DNA from: Buttiauxella gaviniae
GTDB lineage: Bacteria > Pseudomonadota > Gammaproteobacteria > Enterobacterales > Enterobacteriaceae
Length of the DNA: 64,000 bases
Direction: 5' to 3'
NCBI RefSeq assembly: GCF_040786275.1
Contig: NZ_JBFMVT010000002.1
Span: 1,302,001 to 1,366,000, forward strand
Shown: positions 22,744-34,903 of the stretch, piece by piece
How the letters are laid out: each line of letters begins with the position of its first letter
Position numbering within the stretch: position 1 is the first letter of the stretch
Position numbers and translations under genes: made by a program
Notes under the pieces: model-generated
Database searches by the model: none
What the model was told of the DNA's origin: nothing
What the model saw: only the letters and a program-made list of their open reading frames with translations

Positions 22744-24390
22744 TCACTTCATTCCTGCAAAAACCGCCGCAATTGCTACGGCTCCAGGGTCTTTCACCCC
22801 TTTCAGGCTATCGCTATTTACATATGACGAGCGCCCGGCATTAGCTTTTTGCATATTCGCCGTCGCCTCTGCTCCTTGCTGCGCGGCCTTCACCGCAGCG
22901 CTTAAACCGCTCTCTTTGAGCGCCTCAAGCGCAGGCTGCAACGCGTCGATTAACGTGCGGTCGCCCAAATCAGCGCCGCCATAACGTTTCATCTGCTCAA
23001 GTCCAAACAATAGCGCATCCGCAAGCGGCTGCTTTTTAGCCATTTCCTGCCCGCTTGCCGTAAAGAAAATGGACATCAGCACGCCGCTCGAGCCTCCCAT
23101 CACGGTCGCCAGACGTTCTCCGATAAGCTCCAGTAACGCAGCGGGGTCATTGAGGGGGAGCTTGCCGTCATCGTTGAGCTGCGCAATATCTCTCGCACCT
23201 TGTGCAAACGTAGAGCCTGTATCGCCGTCCCCCACTTTTGCATCCAGCGCATTCAAGGCTTTTTCCTGCTCGATAAGCGTTTGGGTAATGTTGGCAACCA
23301 GCGCGCGAACGTCGGCATTTTCTGACGGTTTCGTCTGGGAGCCTTCACGAATCACGCTGTGTTTTTGCAACGGCATTGCCTGTAGTTTCACGGCAGGCTG
23401 CCAACCTGCGGTTTCCACATCGGCCTGCAACGCTTTAATAAACGCCTCATTAAGTTCGATGACTGAGAGCGAAAAACCTTTCATATCCAGCGCGGTAACC
23501 AGCGGCGCCGGGCCAATCAAATAGTCGATTTGATCCTTAATATCTGAATGCACCAGCTCTTTGGTAAGAATGGCCATTTCCAGGGATGACACGCCGCCAA
23601 GGTTGTTGATCAGTACCGCAAGCCTTGCCTGCTCCCCTGTCTTTTTACGCAGGTGTTTTACCAGCGTGGCAATCGTCTTTTGGCTGTTTTGGCTATCCAC
23701 CGTGCTCGCTCCCGGCTCGCCGTGAATCCCCAACCCCAACTCAACATGCCCGCCTTTAATGCGCCCTTCTTCTTCATTTTGATCGGCTTGATCGGGCAGA
23801 TTGCAGGTTTGCATGGCGACACCCATGCTGGCAATGCTGTCGCACGCAAGTTGCGCAATGTCTCGAACATCGCTTAATGATTTGCCCTGCTCTGCGGCAA
23901 AGCCCGCAATTTTGTGCACCAGAACGGTTCCGGCAATTCCGCGCGGCTGTTTGTTATCCGGCAGCGAAATATCGTCGCCAACAATAACCATCTCTACTTT
24001 GAGGCCATGCTTTTTCGCTTTCTCTGCCGCAAGCCCGAAGTTCAGGCGATCGCCGGTATAATTTTTCACGATCAGCAGGCAGCCCCGGTCACCCGTTACG
24101 GCCACGATGGCATTTAAAACGGCCTCCACGCTTGGCGAGGCAAACAAGTCTCCGCATACCGCCGCGGTGAGCATCCCTTTGCCAACAAAGCCCGCGTGCG
24201 CCGGTTCGTGGCCCGAACCACCGCCGGAAATAATCGCGACTTTGCTTTTATTCCAGTCTTTGCGTACCACCACGCGAATCGCGGGATCGGTATCTAAACG
24301 AGCGAGGTTTTGAAAACGAGAGCTGATGATGACGCCTTCGATGGCATCGTTGACCATTTGCTTACGGTCATTAAAGAAGAATCTGGACAT
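22744..24390 (-). CDS. dhaK: ATP-dependent dihydroxyacetone kinase (DhaK-DhaL fusion)
   Basis: This 548-residue single-chain kinase phosphorylates dihydroxyacetone (and probably glyceraldehyde) with ATP. The N-terminal DhaK domain (about 1-330) has IISGGGSGHEPAHAGFVG and the substrate-binding histidine in GLGIHGEPGAS, about residue 223, which forms a hemiaminal with the ketone. The DhaL domain (about 360-548) has the Mg-ATP aspartates in KVGDGDTGSTFAQG. E. coli K-12 instead splits DhaK and DhaL and uses PEP; this type resembles Citrobacter freundii DhaK. Start: ATG 24390 after GGGAA. It is alone, without glycerol dehydrogenase or dha regulators, at a junction between blocks that are distant in E. 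coli. Confidence 0.93.
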   Translation of the reverse strand: MSRFFFNDRKQMVNDAIEGVIISSRFQNLARLDTDPAIRVVVRKDWNKSKVAIISGGGSGHEPAHAGFVGKGMLTAAVCGDLFASPSVEAVLNAIVAVTGDRGCLLIVKNYTGDRLNFGLAAEKAKKHGLKVEMVIVGDDISLPDNKQPRGIAGTVLVHKIAGFAAEQGKSLSDVRDIAQLACDSIASMGVAMQTCNLPDQADQNEEEGRIKGGHVELGLGIHGEPGASTVDSQNSQKTIATLVKHLRKKTGEQARLAVLINNLGGVSSLEMAILTKELVHSDIKDQIDYLIGPAPLVTALDMKGFSLSVIELNEAFIKALQADVETAGWQPAVKLQAMPLQKHSVIREGSQTKPSENADVRALVANITQTLIEQEKALNALDAKVGDGDTGSTFAQGARDIAQLNDDGKLPLNDPAALLELIGERLATVMGGSSGVLMSIFFTASGQEMAKKQPLADALLFGLEQMKRYGGADLGDRTLIDALQPALEALKESGLSAAVKAAQQGAEATANMQKANAGRSSYVNSDSLKGVKDPGAVAIAAVFAGMK

Positions 24391-24525
24391 AGTTTCCCAA
24401 TAATAAGTAATACATAGGCAAAGCATAGTCTTTGCTGCGAGAGATGCCGCAAACCGAAGGCTTTGCAGATGACGTTCCGTATGCGCTTGCTATGCTTATG
24501 GAAATATCGTCACAGGGAAATCATC

Positions 24526-26028
24526 ATGATTGCGCCGCTTTTAATTGCCAGAACCACTGAACAAGAACTGCATTTGTTACCCAGTATGGCGAACCGTCAC
24601 GGGTTAATAACCGGCGCAACGGGTACCGGTAAAACCGTCACGTTACAAAAACTGGCGGAATCATTTTCTGAGATTGGCGTGCCGGTATTTATGGCGGACG
24701 TTAAAGGCGATCTCACCGGCGTGGCGCAAGAAGGTGCCGAGTCTGAAAAGCTGCTCGCAAGGCTTGCAAAAATTGGCGTCAACGACTGGACGCCGCACGG
24801 TAATCCGGTTGTGCTGTGGGATATTTTTGGTGAAAAGGGCCACCCTGTGCGGGCGACCATTTCCGATCTCGGCCCGTTGCTACTCTCGCGCCTGCTCAAT
24901 CTTAATGATGTGCAGGCTGGCGTGCTGCAAATCATCTTCCGCATTGCCGATGACCAGGGTTTATTGCTGCTCGATTTTAAAGATTTGCGCGCGGCAACGC
25001 AGTACATCGGCGATAACGCCAAATCGTTCCAGAACCAGTACGGCAATATCAGCAGCGCTTCTGTCGGGGCGATTCAACGAGGGCTATTGCAGCTTGAACA
25101 GCAGGGTGCCGAGTACTTCTTCGGCGAGCCGATGCTCGATATCAAAGACTGGATGCGCACCGATGCCAACGGCAAAGGCATTATCAATATTTTATCCGCT
25201 GAAAAGCTTTATCAGATGCCAAAGCTGTATGCCGCCAGTTTGTTGTGGATGCTGTCGGAAATCTACGAACAACTGCCGGAAGCGGGTGACCTGGATAAAC
25301 CCAGACTGGTGTTCTTTTTTGATGAAGCCCATTTGCTCTTCAACGATGCGCCGCAGGTGCTATTGGACAAAATCGAGCAGGTGATTCGCCTGATTCGTTC
25401 CAAAGGCGTTGGCGTCTATTTCGTTTCCCAAAACCCATCGGATATTCCGGATACCGTGTTAGGGCAGCTCGGCAACCGTATTCAACATGCGCTCCGAGCC
25501 TTCACTCCCAAAGACCAGAAGGCCGTTAAAACGGCGGCACAAACCATGCGTGCCAACCCAACATTCGATACCGAAAAAGCGATTCAAGAATTAGGCACCG
25601 GCGAAGCGCTAATCTCTTTGCTGGATGAAAAAGGCAGCCCAACCGTGGTGGAACGCGCCATGGTTATTGCGCCTTGCTCGCGCATGGGGCCGGTAAGCGA
25701 AGATGAACGCAACGGGCTTTTAAACCACTCGCCGCTTTACGGTAAATATGATGAAGCTGTCGACAGGGAATCAGCCTATGAGCGCTTACAACAAGGTGTT
25801 CAGGCGGCAGGCGAGCAACAAAACGCGCCTCCGGCAAAAGGTGAATCGGTCGCCGTTGATAACGGTATTCTCGGTGGGCTGAAAGATATTCTATTTGGTA
25901 CAACGGGCCCGCGCGGGGGCAAGAAAGATGGCGTAGTGCAGACCATGGCGAAGAGCGCGGCACGCCAGGTGACCAATCAAATTATTCGCGGTGTTTTGGG
26001 AAGTATTATGGGCGGGCGTGGGCGTTGA
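24526..26028 (+). CDS. yjgR: HerA-like ATPase YjgR (DUF853)
   Basis: YjgR is a predicted cytoplasmic ATPase of the HerA/FtsK superfamily, 500 residues. Walker A is [16 protein letters not shown] near residue 30 and Walker B is [14 protein letters not shown] near 265, with a sensor-like [13 protein letters not shown] near 310. The C-terminus is low-complexity and basic ([20 protein letters not shown]). I start at ATG 24526 ([10 protein letters not shown]), nine bases after GGGAA. It is convergent with lptG, as in E. coli. Its biological role is not established. Confidence 0.9.
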   Translation: MIAPLLIARTTEQELHLLPSMANRHGLITGATGTGKTVTLQKLAESFSEIGVPVFMADVKGDLTGVAQEGAESEKLLARLAKIGVNDWTPHGNPVVLWDIFGEKGHPVRATISDLGPLLLSRLLNLNDVQAGVLQIIFRIADDQGLLLLDFKDLRAATQYIGDNAKSFQNQYGNISSASVGAIQRGLLQLEQQGAEYFFGEPMLDIKDWMRTDANGKGIINILSAEKLYQMPKLYAASLLWMLSEIYEQLPEAGDLDKPRLVFFFDEAHLLFNDAPQVLLDKIEQVIRLIRSKGVGVYFVSQNPSDIPDTVLGQLGNRIQHALRAFTPKDQKAVKTAAQTMRANPTFDTEKAIQELGTGEALISLLDEKGSPTVVERAMVIAPCSRMGPVSEDERNGLLNHSPLYGKYDEAVDRESAYERLQQGVQAAGEQQNAPPAKGESVAVDNGILGGLKDILFGTTGPRGGKKDGVVQTMAKSAARQVTNQIIRGVLGSIMGGRGR

Positions 26029-26039
26029 TTTTCTTGAAA

Positions 26040-26166
26040 ATTCTGGTGGATAGCGCCAGCGCTTATCCACCTCAAATTTTCAAACTTCTTTTGGTGGATG
26101 GCGCTTCGCTTATCCCCCCTACAGCACCAATTCTGTAGGTCGGTTAAGGCGCAAGCCGCCACCCGA
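26040..26166. repeat. REP-type repeats between yjgR and lptG
   Basis: Two hairpin units (GGTGGATAGCGCCAGCGCTTATCCACC and a second around 26091-26125) and a GTAGGTCGGTTAAGGCG unit at 26136-26165 lie in tandem between convergent genes. Confidence 0.65.
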
Positions 26167-26172
26167 CAAAAC

Positions 26173-27252
26173 CTAGCCTGAGCGCTTCATCATCAACCAT
26201 AGACTGATCAGGAAGAAAGTAGCGCTTGGCAGCAATGCGCCAAGAATAGGCGGAATGTTATACACCAGGCTTAACGGGCCAAAGATTTGGTCGAGCACAT
26301 AAAATACGAAACCAAAACTAATCCCGGTAACAACACGCACACCCATCGGCACGCTACGCAGTGGGCCGAAGATAAACGACAGCGCCATGAGCATCATTAC
26401 CGCAACGGAGAGTGGCGCAAAGATTTTGCTCCACATGTTGAGCTGATAACGCCCGGCATCTTGCCCGCTGGATTTAAGGTACTTCACGTAGTTGTGCAGG
26501 CCGCTTATCGACAACGCATCGGGGTCAAGCGCAACAACACCCAGTTTGTCTGGCGTGAGATTGGTTTTCCACTCGCCGCTAACTGTCTGCGCACCAGTGA
26601 TTTGTTTCTCATTGGTCAGGTTGGATTCATCTACCTGAGATAAGCGCCACACCTTGTGTTCAACATCGTATTGCGCTGAAGCTGCATAACGTACCGATTG
26701 CAGGCGGCGCTCTTTGTTAAAGCTATAAATACTGACGCCCGCCAGATCGTTATCGCCTTTCACGCGTTCGATATAAACAAAGCTTTGGCCGTCTTTCGCC
26801 CATAAACCCTGTTGCGTGGTCAGCAAAGAACCGCCGTACATCTGCTGTGCACGGTAGTTACGCGCCATCTGCTCACCCTGAGGTGCCACCCATTCGCCAA
26901 TCGCCATGGTCAGCAACACGAGCGGAATCGCGGTTTTCATGACTGAAAATGCAATCTGCATACGGGTAAAGCCGGAGGCCTGCATCACCACCAGCTCACT
27001 GCGCTGCGCTAACATGCCCAGCCCAAGCAGTGCGCCGAGCAGGGCTGCCATCGGGAAGAAGATCTGAATGTCTTTTGGCACGCTCAGGACAGTGTAAAGC
27101 CCTGCCCCCATCGCGGAGTAGCTGCCCTGACCGGCCTTTTTCAACTGGTCGACAAACTTAATAATGCCCGACAGCGACACCAGCATGAACAACGTCATCA
27201 TGATGGTGGTGAAGATGGTTTTACCGATATAACGGTCGAGAACACCAAACAT
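26173..27252 (-). CDS. lptG: LPS export permease LptG
   Basis: LptG pairs with LptF in the inner-membrane LptB2FG transporter that extracts lipopolysaccharide and feeds it to the LptC-LptA bridge. The 359-residue protein has the family layout: three N-terminal helices, a large periplasmic beta-jellyroll (about 130-265), and three C-terminal helices. Opening MFGVLDRYIGKTIFTTIMMT is typical. It follows lptF with no gap (lptF stop and lptG ATG abut). Essential in E. coli. Confidence 0.96.
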   Translation of the reverse strand: MFGVLDRYIGKTIFTTIMMTLFMLVSLSGIIKFVDQLKKAGQGSYSAMGAGLYTVLSVPKDIQIFFPMAALLGALLGLGMLAQRSELVVMQASGFTRMQIAFSVMKTAIPLVLLTMAIGEWVAPQGEQMARNYRAQQMYGGSLLTTQQGLWAKDGQSFVYIERVKGDNDLAGVSIYSFNKERRLQSVRYAASAQYDVEHKVWRLSQVDESNLTNEKQITGAQTVSGEWKTNLTPDKLGVVALDPDALSISGLHNYVKYLKSSGQDAGRYQLNMWSKIFAPLSVAVMMLMALSFIFGPLRSVPMGVRVVTGISFGFVFYVLDQIFGPLSLVYNIPPILGALLPSATFFLISLWLMMKRSG

Positions 27253-28356
27253 TTATGCCGCTCCTCGTGTTTTGCTAAAGCGTGCACGTAGCTGGCGCAT
27301 CGGCACCGTATCCCACACATTGAGCACCACTGCGATGGCAAAATAGACCAGGTTAACCAACCATATCCAGATCATCGGGTCGATTTTCCCCTTCGCCGCG
27401 TTCGATTTCAGCGAGGTCTGAAGCAGGAAGAACACCAGATACAGCAACATGGCAGGCAACATTGACAGCACACGGCCCTGGCGCGGGTTCACCACGCTTA
27501 ACGGCACCACCATCAAGGCCATAATAAATACGGTAACGATAAGCGTCAGACGCCAGTGCAGTTCAGCTCGCGCACCCGGGGTATCACTTGACCACAAATT
27601 GTGGAAATACATCTGACTGGAATCATCGGGATCAAGCGCCACCGTCTGGTGCCCTACTATTGCCTGATAATCCTGGAAGTCCGTGATACGGAAGTCACGC
27701 AGCAGCGCCGTGCCTTCAAAACGCGTACCGCTATTAAGCGTCACGACTTGAGATCCATCATGACGCTGCGATAAATGACCGGAGTCAGCAACCACGACAG
27801 AAGGACGCGCGTTGCCTTTCGGGCGCAGTTGCGCAAGGAAGACATCTTTGAAACTTGAGCCATCGACGCTTTCAATAAAGAGCACCGAATTTCCGTCAGT
27901 CGCTTGCTGGAACTGCCCCTGTGCAAGTGCCGCCATTCCTGGGTTTGCTTTGGCTTCCGCCAACACTTCATCTTGATGACGAGAAGACCACGGGCCTGCC
28001 CACATCACGTTGACTGTGGCGACCGCGCCGGTAAAGAGTGCGAGGATCATTGCAGCTTTGATCAGCACCGCTTTACTCAAGCCACAAGCATGCATTACCG
28101 TGATTTCACTCTCGGTATACAGTCGGCCAAGCGTCATGAGTAGCCCAAGAAATAGGCTAAGAGGCAGGATAAGCTGCGCCATTTCAGGCACACCCAACCC
28201 TAACAGAGAGAGTACGAGGTTTGTCGGAATTTCGCCGTCAACAGCCGCACCCAGTATCCTGACCAGCTTCTGACAAAAAAAGATCAGCAGCAGGATGAAA
28301 AGGATAGCAAGTTGGCTTTTGAGCGTCTCCCGAACCAGATATCTTATGATAATCAC
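27253..28356 (-). CDS. lptF: LPS export permease LptF (GTG start)
   Basis: LptF is the partner of LptG, 367 residues, with the same 3 + jellyroll + 3 helix plan. The N-terminus MIIIRYLVRETLKSQLAILF matches E. coli LptF from its first residue, which sets the start at a GTG (28356) rather than an ATG. PLSVVNPRQGRVLSMLPAMLLY near residue 300 is strongly conserved. lptF-lptG is divergent from pepA across a 276-base gap holding both promoters. Confidence 0.96.
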   Translation of the reverse strand: MIIIRYLVRETLKSQLAILFILLLIFFCQKLVRILGAAVDGEIPTNLVLSLLGLGVPEMAQLILPLSLFLGLLMTLGRLYTESEITVMHACGLSKAVLIKAAMILALFTGAVATVNVMWAGPWSSRHQDEVLAEAKANPGMAALAQGQFQQATDGNSVLFIESVDGSSFKDVFLAQLRPKGNARPSVVVADSGHLSQRHDGSQVVTLNSGTRFEGTALLRDFRITDFQDYQAIVGHQTVALDPDDSSQMYFHNLWSSDTPGARAELHWRLTLIVTVFIMALMVVPLSVVNPRQGRVLSMLPAMLLYLVFFLLQTSLKSNAAKGKIDPMIWIWLVNLVYFAIAVVLNVWDTVPMRQLRARFSKTRGAA

Positions 28357-28629
28357 ATTAAATACGCCTGTGAAAACGAGTCTTTTTGCAGGAAAATCGC
28401 TTGTTTCATCGCTTATACGTCATTTATTCTCTTGAGTCGTCGAAAACATCGCTAAGATTAAAAAGCCCGGCATGTTACTGGCGCAGGGTGATTTAAATGA
28501 CGTCGCCGAAACTGTTAAAAACATACTCGTAAGATTAACACGAAGTCATCGCAACCGCGGAGATGAGTTACGAAAGCTTGCAATTCTAGCTGTAGCCACC
28601 GCCGTTGTCTTTAAGATTCAGGAGCGTAG

Positions 28630-30144
<1,515 letters not shown>

Positions 30145-30167
30145 TTTAGCGCCCTTCACGGCCTGCT

Positions 30168-30246
30168 TTTGTAGGGCGGATAAGCTTGCGTCATCTGCCG
30201 TTCCTGAAAAGATGGTGGATGACGCTTCGCTTATCCACCCTACGAA
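30168..30246. repeat. REP pair between pepA and holC
   Basis: GTAGGGCGGATAAGCTTGCGTCATC at 30171-30195 and GGTGGATGACGCTTCGCTTATCCACCCTACG at 30212-30242 are two REP-type hairpins in inverse orientation, inside what is otherwise a same-strand gene group. Confidence 0.65.
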
Positions 30247-30293
30247 GCTCCAGATCGATTAGATCTTACATTTCAAAATTAAAAGCTGGCTTA

Positions 30294-30752
30294 ATGAAAA
30301 ACGCGACGTTTTACCTGCTCGACAACGACACACCCTCCGGTGAGTTGAGTGCCGTTGAAGCGTTGGTTTGTGAACTGGCGGCAGAAAGCTTTCGGGCGGG
30401 CAAACGCCTGCTGATTGCCTGTGTTGATGAACAACAAGCTATCCGTCTGGATGAAGCGTTGTGGCAGCGAGATGCGCACGCCTTTGTTCCGCATAATCTT
30501 GCCGGTGAAGGGCCGCGTTACGGAGCACCAGTAGAATTGGCCTGGCCACAACGACGTGGCAGTTCGCCACGCGATTTACTGATTAGCCTGTTGCCGCAGT
30601 TCGCAGATTTTGCCACCGCTTTCCATGAAGTGATAGACTTCGTACCTTACGAAGAATCCCAGAAACAACTGGCCCGCGATCGCTATAAGGCGTATCGCGT
30701 TGCTGGTTTCCACTTGACTACGGCGACTCATACCCCGCCGGGAACGACATAG
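30294..30752 (+). CDS. holC: DNA polymerase III chi subunit HolC
   Basis: HolC (chi) joins the clamp loader through psi (HolD) and contacts SSB. The 152-residue protein has the expected MKNATFYLLDND N-terminus, the ACVDEQQAIRLDEALW core and FVPYEESQKQLARDRYKAYRVAGF near the C-terminus. It carries a slightly longer tail (THTPPGTT) than the E. coli protein (147 residues). I start at ATG 30294 by homology; the ribosome site is weak. The valS ATG follows six bases after the stop, as in E. coli. Confidence 0.95.
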   Translation: MKNATFYLLDNDTPSGELSAVEALVCELAAESFRAGKRLLIACVDEQQAIRLDEALWQRDAHAFVPHNLAGEGPRYGAPVELAWPQRRGSSPRDLLISLLPQFADFATAFHEVIDFVPYEESQKQLARDRYKAYRVAGFHLTTATHTPPGTT

Positions 30753-30758
30753 CAGACA

Positions 30759-33614
30759 ATGGAAAAGACATATAACCCGCAAGATATCGAACAGCCGCTT
30801 TACGAGCACTGGGAACAGCAGGGCTACTTTAAGCCAAATGGCGACACCAGCCAGGAAAGCTTCTGCATCATGATCCCGCCGCCGAACGTTACCGGCAGCT
30901 TGCACATGGGTCACGCCTTCCAGCAGACGATCATGGATACCATGATTCGTTACCAGCGCATGCAGGGTAAAAACACCCTGTGGCAGGCGGGGACTGACCA
31001 CGCCGGCATCGCGACCCAAATGGTCGTTGAGCGCAAAATTGCCGCCGAAGAAGGGAAAACACGCCACGACTATGGCCGTGATGCCTTTATCGAGAAAATC
31101 TGGCAGTGGAAGGCAGAGTCTGGTGGCACCATCACCCGTCAGATGCGTCGTCTCGGTAACTCAGTAGACTGGGAGCGTGAGCGCTTCACCATGGACGAAG
31201 GCCTGTCCAACGCGGTGAAAGAAGTGTTCGTCCGTCTGTATAAAGAAGACCTGATTTATCGCGGCAAACGCCTGGTAAACTGGGACCCGAAACTGCGCAC
31301 GGCGATTTCCGATCTGGAAGTTGAAAACCGCGAGTCCAAAGGTTCTATGTGGCACCTGCGTTATCCGCTGGCTGACGGCGCGAAAACAGCCGAAGGTAAA
31401 GATTACCTCGTTGTTGCGACCACCCGTCCGGAAACCGTACTTGGTGATACCGGTGTTGCCGTGAACCCAGAAGATCCGCGCTACAAAGATCTGATCGGTA
31501 AATTCCTGGTACTGCCGCTGGTTAACCGCCGCATTCCAATCGTTGGCGACGAACATGCCGACATGGAAAAAGGCACCGGCTGCGTGAAAATCACCCCTGC
31601 GCACGACTTCAACGACTATGAAGTTGGCCGCCGTCACGCCCTGCCAATGATCAACATTCTGACTTTCGACGGTGATATCCGCGAAGCGGCAGAAGTGTTT
31701 GATACCAACGGTGAAGAATCTACCGTTTACGGTACCGAAATCCCTGCTCAGTTCCAGAAACTGGAGCGTTTTGCTGCACGTAAAGCTGTGGTCGCTGCGT
31801 TCGAAGAAATGGGCTTGCTCGAAGAGATCAAACCACACGATCTGACCGTTCCTTACGGCGACCGTGGCGGCGTGGTTATCGAACCAATGCTGACCGACCA
31901 GTGGTACGTGCGTACCGCCCCGCTGGCGAAAGTCGCGGTAGAAGCGGTTGAGCAAGGCGACATTCAGTTCGTACCGAAGCAGTACGAAAACATGTACTTC
32001 TCCTGGATGCGCGATATTCAGGACTGGTGTATCTCTCGTCAACTGTGGTGGGGTCACCGTATCCCGGCCTGGTACGATGCCGAAGGCAACGTTTACGTTG
32101 GCCGTAATGAAGCGGAAGTTCGCGCTGAAAATAACCTCGGCGATGACGTTGCTCTGCACCAGGACGAAGACGTGCTGGATACCTGGTTTTCCTCCGGTCT
32201 GTGGACCTTCTCCACCCTCGGCTGGCCTGAGAACACCGAAGCGCTGCGTACTTTCCACCCGACCAGCGTGATGGTCAGCGGCTTCGACATCATCTTCTTC
32301 TGGATTGCGCGCATGATCATGCTGACCATGCACTTCATCAAAGATGAAGACGGCAAGCCGCAGGTTCCGTTTAAAACCGTCTACATGACCGGTCTTATCC
32401 GCGATGACGAAGGGCAGAAGATGTCCAAGTCCAAGGGTAACGTTATCGATCCGCTGGATATGGTTGATGGAATCTCGCTGGAAGATCTGCTTGAGAAGCG
32501 CACCGGTAACATGATGCAGCCGCAGTTGGCTGAGAAAATCCGTAAACGCACCGAGAAGCAATTCCCGAACGGCATTGAGCCACACGGCACCGACGCCCTG
32601 CGCTTTACGCTTGCGGCACTGGCCTCTACCGGTCGCGATATCAACTGGGACATGAAGCGCCTGGAAGGTTACCGTAACTTCTGTAACAAGCTGTGGAACG
32701 CCAGCCGTTTCGTGCTGATGAACACCGAAGAGCAGGATTGTGGCTTTAACGGCGGCGAACTGGTTCTGTCGCTGGCTGACCGCTGGATTCTGGCCGAGTT
32801 CAACCGCACCGTGAAGGCATACCGTGAAGCGCTGGACAGCTATCGCTTTGATATCGCTGCTAACATTCTGTATGAGTTTACCTGGAACCAGTTCTGTGAC
32901 TGGTATCTGGAGCTGACTAAGCCGGTAATGAACGGTGGCTCAGAAGCAGAACTGCGCGGCACGCGTAATACGCTGGTGAACGTGCTCGAAGGGCTGCTGC
33001 GCCTGGCGCATCCAATCATTCCATTCATCACGGAAACCATCTGGCAGCGTGTGAAAGTCCTGAAAGGGATTAGCGAAGATACCATCATGCTGCAACCGTT
33101 CCCGGCGTATAACAGCGCGCAGGACGATGAAGCTGCGTTTGCGGATACCGAATGGCTGAAAGATGTGATTACAGCGGTGCGTAATATTCGTGCTGAAATG
33201 AACATCGCGCCGAGCAAACGCCTGGACGTGCTGCTGCGCGGCTGTACCGAAGAAGCGGTAAGACGCGTCAGCGAAAACCGCACCTTCCTGCAAAACCTGG
33301 CACGTCTGGAAAGCATCACTCTGCTGGCTGCTGATGATAAAGGTCCGGTTTCCGTGACCAAAATTATCGACGGTGCAGAGCTGCTGATCCCGATGGCAGG
33401 CCTGGTAGATAAAGAAGCGGAAATTGAGCGTCTGGCTAAAGAAGTTGCGAAGATCGAAATTGAGATTGGCAAAATCGAAGGCAAGCTGTCCAACGAAGGC
33501 TTTGTCGCCCGTGCACCAGCAGATGTCGTCGCTAAAGAGCGCGAGCGTCTGGTTGGTTTCGCAGATGCCAAAGCGAAACTGATTGAACAGCAGGCTGTTA
33601 TTGCTGCGCTGTAA
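30759..33614 (+). CDS. valS: Valyl-tRNA synthetase
   Basis: ValS charges tRNA-Val and edits threonyl mistakes. The 951-residue class I synthetase has the HIGH motif in [15 protein letters not shown] near residue 45, the KMSKS loop in [14 protein letters not shown] near 555, a CP1 editing domain between, and a C-terminal coiled coil ([21 protein letters not shown]) that binds the tRNA. Codon use is strongly biased to the highly expressed set, as expected. A terminator follows the stop. Confidence 0.98.
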   Translation: MEKTYNPQDIEQPLYEHWEQQGYFKPNGDTSQESFCIMIPPPNVTGSLHMGHAFQQTIMDTMIRYQRMQGKNTLWQAGTDHAGIATQMVVERKIAAEEGKTRHDYGRDAFIEKIWQWKAESGGTITRQMRRLGNSVDWERERFTMDEGLSNAVKEVFVRLYKEDLIYRGKRLVNWDPKLRTAISDLEVENRESKGSMWHLRYPLADGAKTAEGKDYLVVATTRPETVLGDTGVAVNPEDPRYKDLIGKFLVLPLVNRRIPIVGDEHADMEKGTGCVKITPAHDFNDYEVGRRHALPMINILTFDGDIREAAEVFDTNGEESTVYGTEIPAQFQKLERFAARKAVVAAFEEMGLLEEIKPHDLTVPYGDRGGVVIEPMLTDQWYVRTAPLAKVAVEAVEQGDIQFVPKQYENMYFSWMRDIQDWCISRQLWWGHRIPAWYDAEGNVYVGRNEAEVRAENNLGDDVALHQDEDVLDTWFSSGLWTFSTLGWPENTEALRTFHPTSVMVSGFDIIFFWIARMIMLTMHFIKDEDGKPQVPFKTVYMTGLIRDDEGQKMSKSKGNVIDPLDMVDGISLEDLLEKRTGNMMQPQLAEKIRKRTEKQFPNGIEPHGTDALRFTLAALASTGRDINWDMKRLEGYRNFCNKLWNASRFVLMNTEEQDCGFNGGELVLSLADRWILAEFNRTVKAYREALDSYRFDIAANILYEFTWNQFCDWYLELTKPVMNGGSEAELRGTRNTLVNVLEGLLRLAHPIIPFITETIWQRVKVLKGISEDTIMLQPFPAYNSAQDDEAAFADTEWLKDVITAVRNIRAEMNIAPSKRLDVLLRGCTEEAVRRVSENRTFLQNLARLESITLLAADDKGPVSVTKIIDGAELLIPMAGLVDKEAEIERLAKEVAKIEIEIGKIEGKLSNEGFVARAPADVVAKERERLVGFADAKAKLIEQQAVIAAL

Positions 33615-33629
33615 TTCGTTTAGCTAAAA

Positions 33630-33661
33630 CACAAGGCCGGGAAATTTCCCGGCTTTTTTTT
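33630..33661 (+). terminator. Rho-independent terminator after valS
   Basis: AAGGCCGGGAAATTTCCCGGCTTTTTTTT: a GCCGGGAAATTTCCCGGC stem followed by eight Ts, 17 bases after the stop. In E. coli yjgN lies between valS and yjgM; it is absent here. Confidence 0.92.
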
Positions 33662-33751
33662 GCCGCTGATTGCAATTTCCTCACTTGCACCAACCCTGCT
33701 GGAATGCTATTAACATCGGCTTATGTTCCCCAGGGCCTCACGAGTCATATT

Positions 33752-34255
33752 ATGAATATCACTGCTCCGGTTGAAATCGCACTGCGCCGGATAACCGAAC
33801 GCGACAATGCGGCGATCGCCCGCGTTATCCGCGAAGTCTCTGCTGAATATGGTTTAACAGCCGATAAAGGCTATACCGTAGCAGACCCCAATTTAGATGA
33901 GCTGTTTCAGGTTTATAGCCAACCAGGCCATGCTTTTTGGATTGTGGAACTTGACGGAGAAGTCGTTGGTGGCGGTGGTGTCGCACCTTTAACCTGTAGT
34001 GAGCCAGATATTTGCGAACTGCAGAAAATGTACTTCCTGCCGGTGGTACGCGGCAAAGGGCTGGCAAAGCGCCTGGCGTTACAGGCGATGGATTTCGCAC
34101 GTACTGAAGGGTTTAAGCGCTGCTATCTGGAAACCACTGCGTTCCTGACAGAAGCTATTGCACTGTATGAACGTTTAGGCTTCGAGCATATCTCTGAACC
34201 GCTCGGCTGCACCGGGCACGTGGACTGCGAAGTACGGATGCTCAAGTCTCTGTAA
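33752..34255 (+). CDS. yjgM: GNAT-family N-acetyltransferase YjgM
   Basis: This 167-residue protein is a cytoplasmic GNAT acetyltransferase: the acetyl-CoA pyrophosphate loop is [19 protein letters not shown] near residue 95, followed by [24 protein letters not shown]. It corresponds to E. coli YjgM in sequence and place (next to rraB). I use ATG 33752 ([13 protein letters not shown]), matching the family length; the longer frame begins within the upstream promoter zone. The substrate was not settled in E. coli as far as I recall, though an amino-acid acetyltransferase role has been proposed. Confidence 0.88.
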   Translation: MNITAPVEIALRRITERDNAAIARVIREVSAEYGLTADKGYTVADPNLDELFQVYSQPGHAFWIVELDGEVVGGGGVAPLTCSEPDICELQKMYFLPVVRGKGLAKRLALQAMDFARTEGFKRCYLETTAFLTEAIALYERLGFEHISEPLGCTGHVDCEVRMLKSL

Positions 34256-34259
34256 AACA

Positions 34260-34289
34260 TAATAAGGCGAGTTAATTCTCGCCTTATTC
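34260..34289. terminator. Bidirectional terminator between yjgM and rraB
   Basis: AATAAGGCGAG TTAATT CTCGCCTTATT is a perfect 11-base stem with A and T runs on its two sides, between convergent genes. Confidence 0.9.
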
Positions 34290-34313
34290 AATTACGCCGC
34301 AGCTTGGAAGAAA

Positions 34314-34739
34314 TTAATGGCGAACGCCATCGTCGTCTTCATCTAAAAAATCTTCGTCGTCGCCTTCTTCACCCTCTTCACCGTTCGGGTCTTCAAAGTA
34401 AGTGCCCCAGCCGTCATATTCCACACCGAATTTCTCAGCGAGGTTCAGCAACTGTTCAACTTGCTCATCCAGCAGTTCAGCTTTCAGCGCGCTTTCGCTC
34501 AGCACGTCGCAGCAGATGACGGTTTCGCCCTCTTCCACTTCCAGCTCTTCCGGGTCGGTCACTTCATAACCCATTTTGAACGCTTCAACCGCTGCTTTTT
34601 CCAGGGTTTCAAAGTCGTCTGCGGAAAGGTGATGTTCGATGGTGTACAGCGCGTCCGGGTCGCTGCCGTCTTCCAGTAATTCTTCAATAATCAAACGCGT
34701 TTCTTCGCGTTGCTCTTCCAGCAGTTCTGGATTTGCCAT
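34314..34739 (-). CDS. rraB: Regulator of RNase E activity RraB
   Basis: RraB binds the C-terminal scaffold of RNase E and changes degradosome composition, damping decay of a subset of mRNAs. The 141-residue protein is very acidic, with a tail rich in Glu and Asp ([18 protein letters not shown]) and the conserved [27 protein letters not shown] centre. GAGGAAAGG precedes the ATG. Same neighbours (yjgM, argI) as in E. coli. Confidence 0.95.
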   Translation of the reverse strand: MANPELLEEQREETRLIIEELLEDGSDPDALYTIEHHLSADDFETLEKAAVEAFKMGYEVTDPEELEVEEGETVICCDVLSESALKAELLDEQVEQLLNLAEKFGVEYDGWGTYFEDPNGEEGEEGDDEDFLDEDDDGVRH

Positions 34740-34837
34740 GGCCCTTTCCTCAATTTATCGGCAGATACTTCTATTTTCACACACGGCTGAGTTTGCCTCC
34801 ACCTTTCCCGCTAAAGTTTTATCTGCTGGGGGTTGCA

Positions 34838-34876
34838 AATGAATATTCATACATATAAATTGAATATTAATTCAAT
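34838..34876. promoter_or_regulatory. Tandem ARG boxes of argI
   Basis: Two 18-base ARG boxes separated by 3 bases: 34838-34855 (imperfect, TGAATATTC core) and 34859-34876 (ATTGAATATTAATTCAAT, a perfect fit to TGAAT-N4-ATTCA). This pair and spacing is the standard operator for hexameric ArgR, ending 28 bases before the argI ATG. Confidence 0.88.
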
Positions 34877-34903
34877 AAATGGCTTGTGCCATGCGAGGGA
34901 AAT

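Noticed and set aside
31161..32585. 474-codon open frame antisense to valS
   Set aside because: It lies wholly inside valS, whose motifs and codon bias are unmistakable; long antisense frames are common opposite highly biased genes. No ribosome site or recognisable domain.
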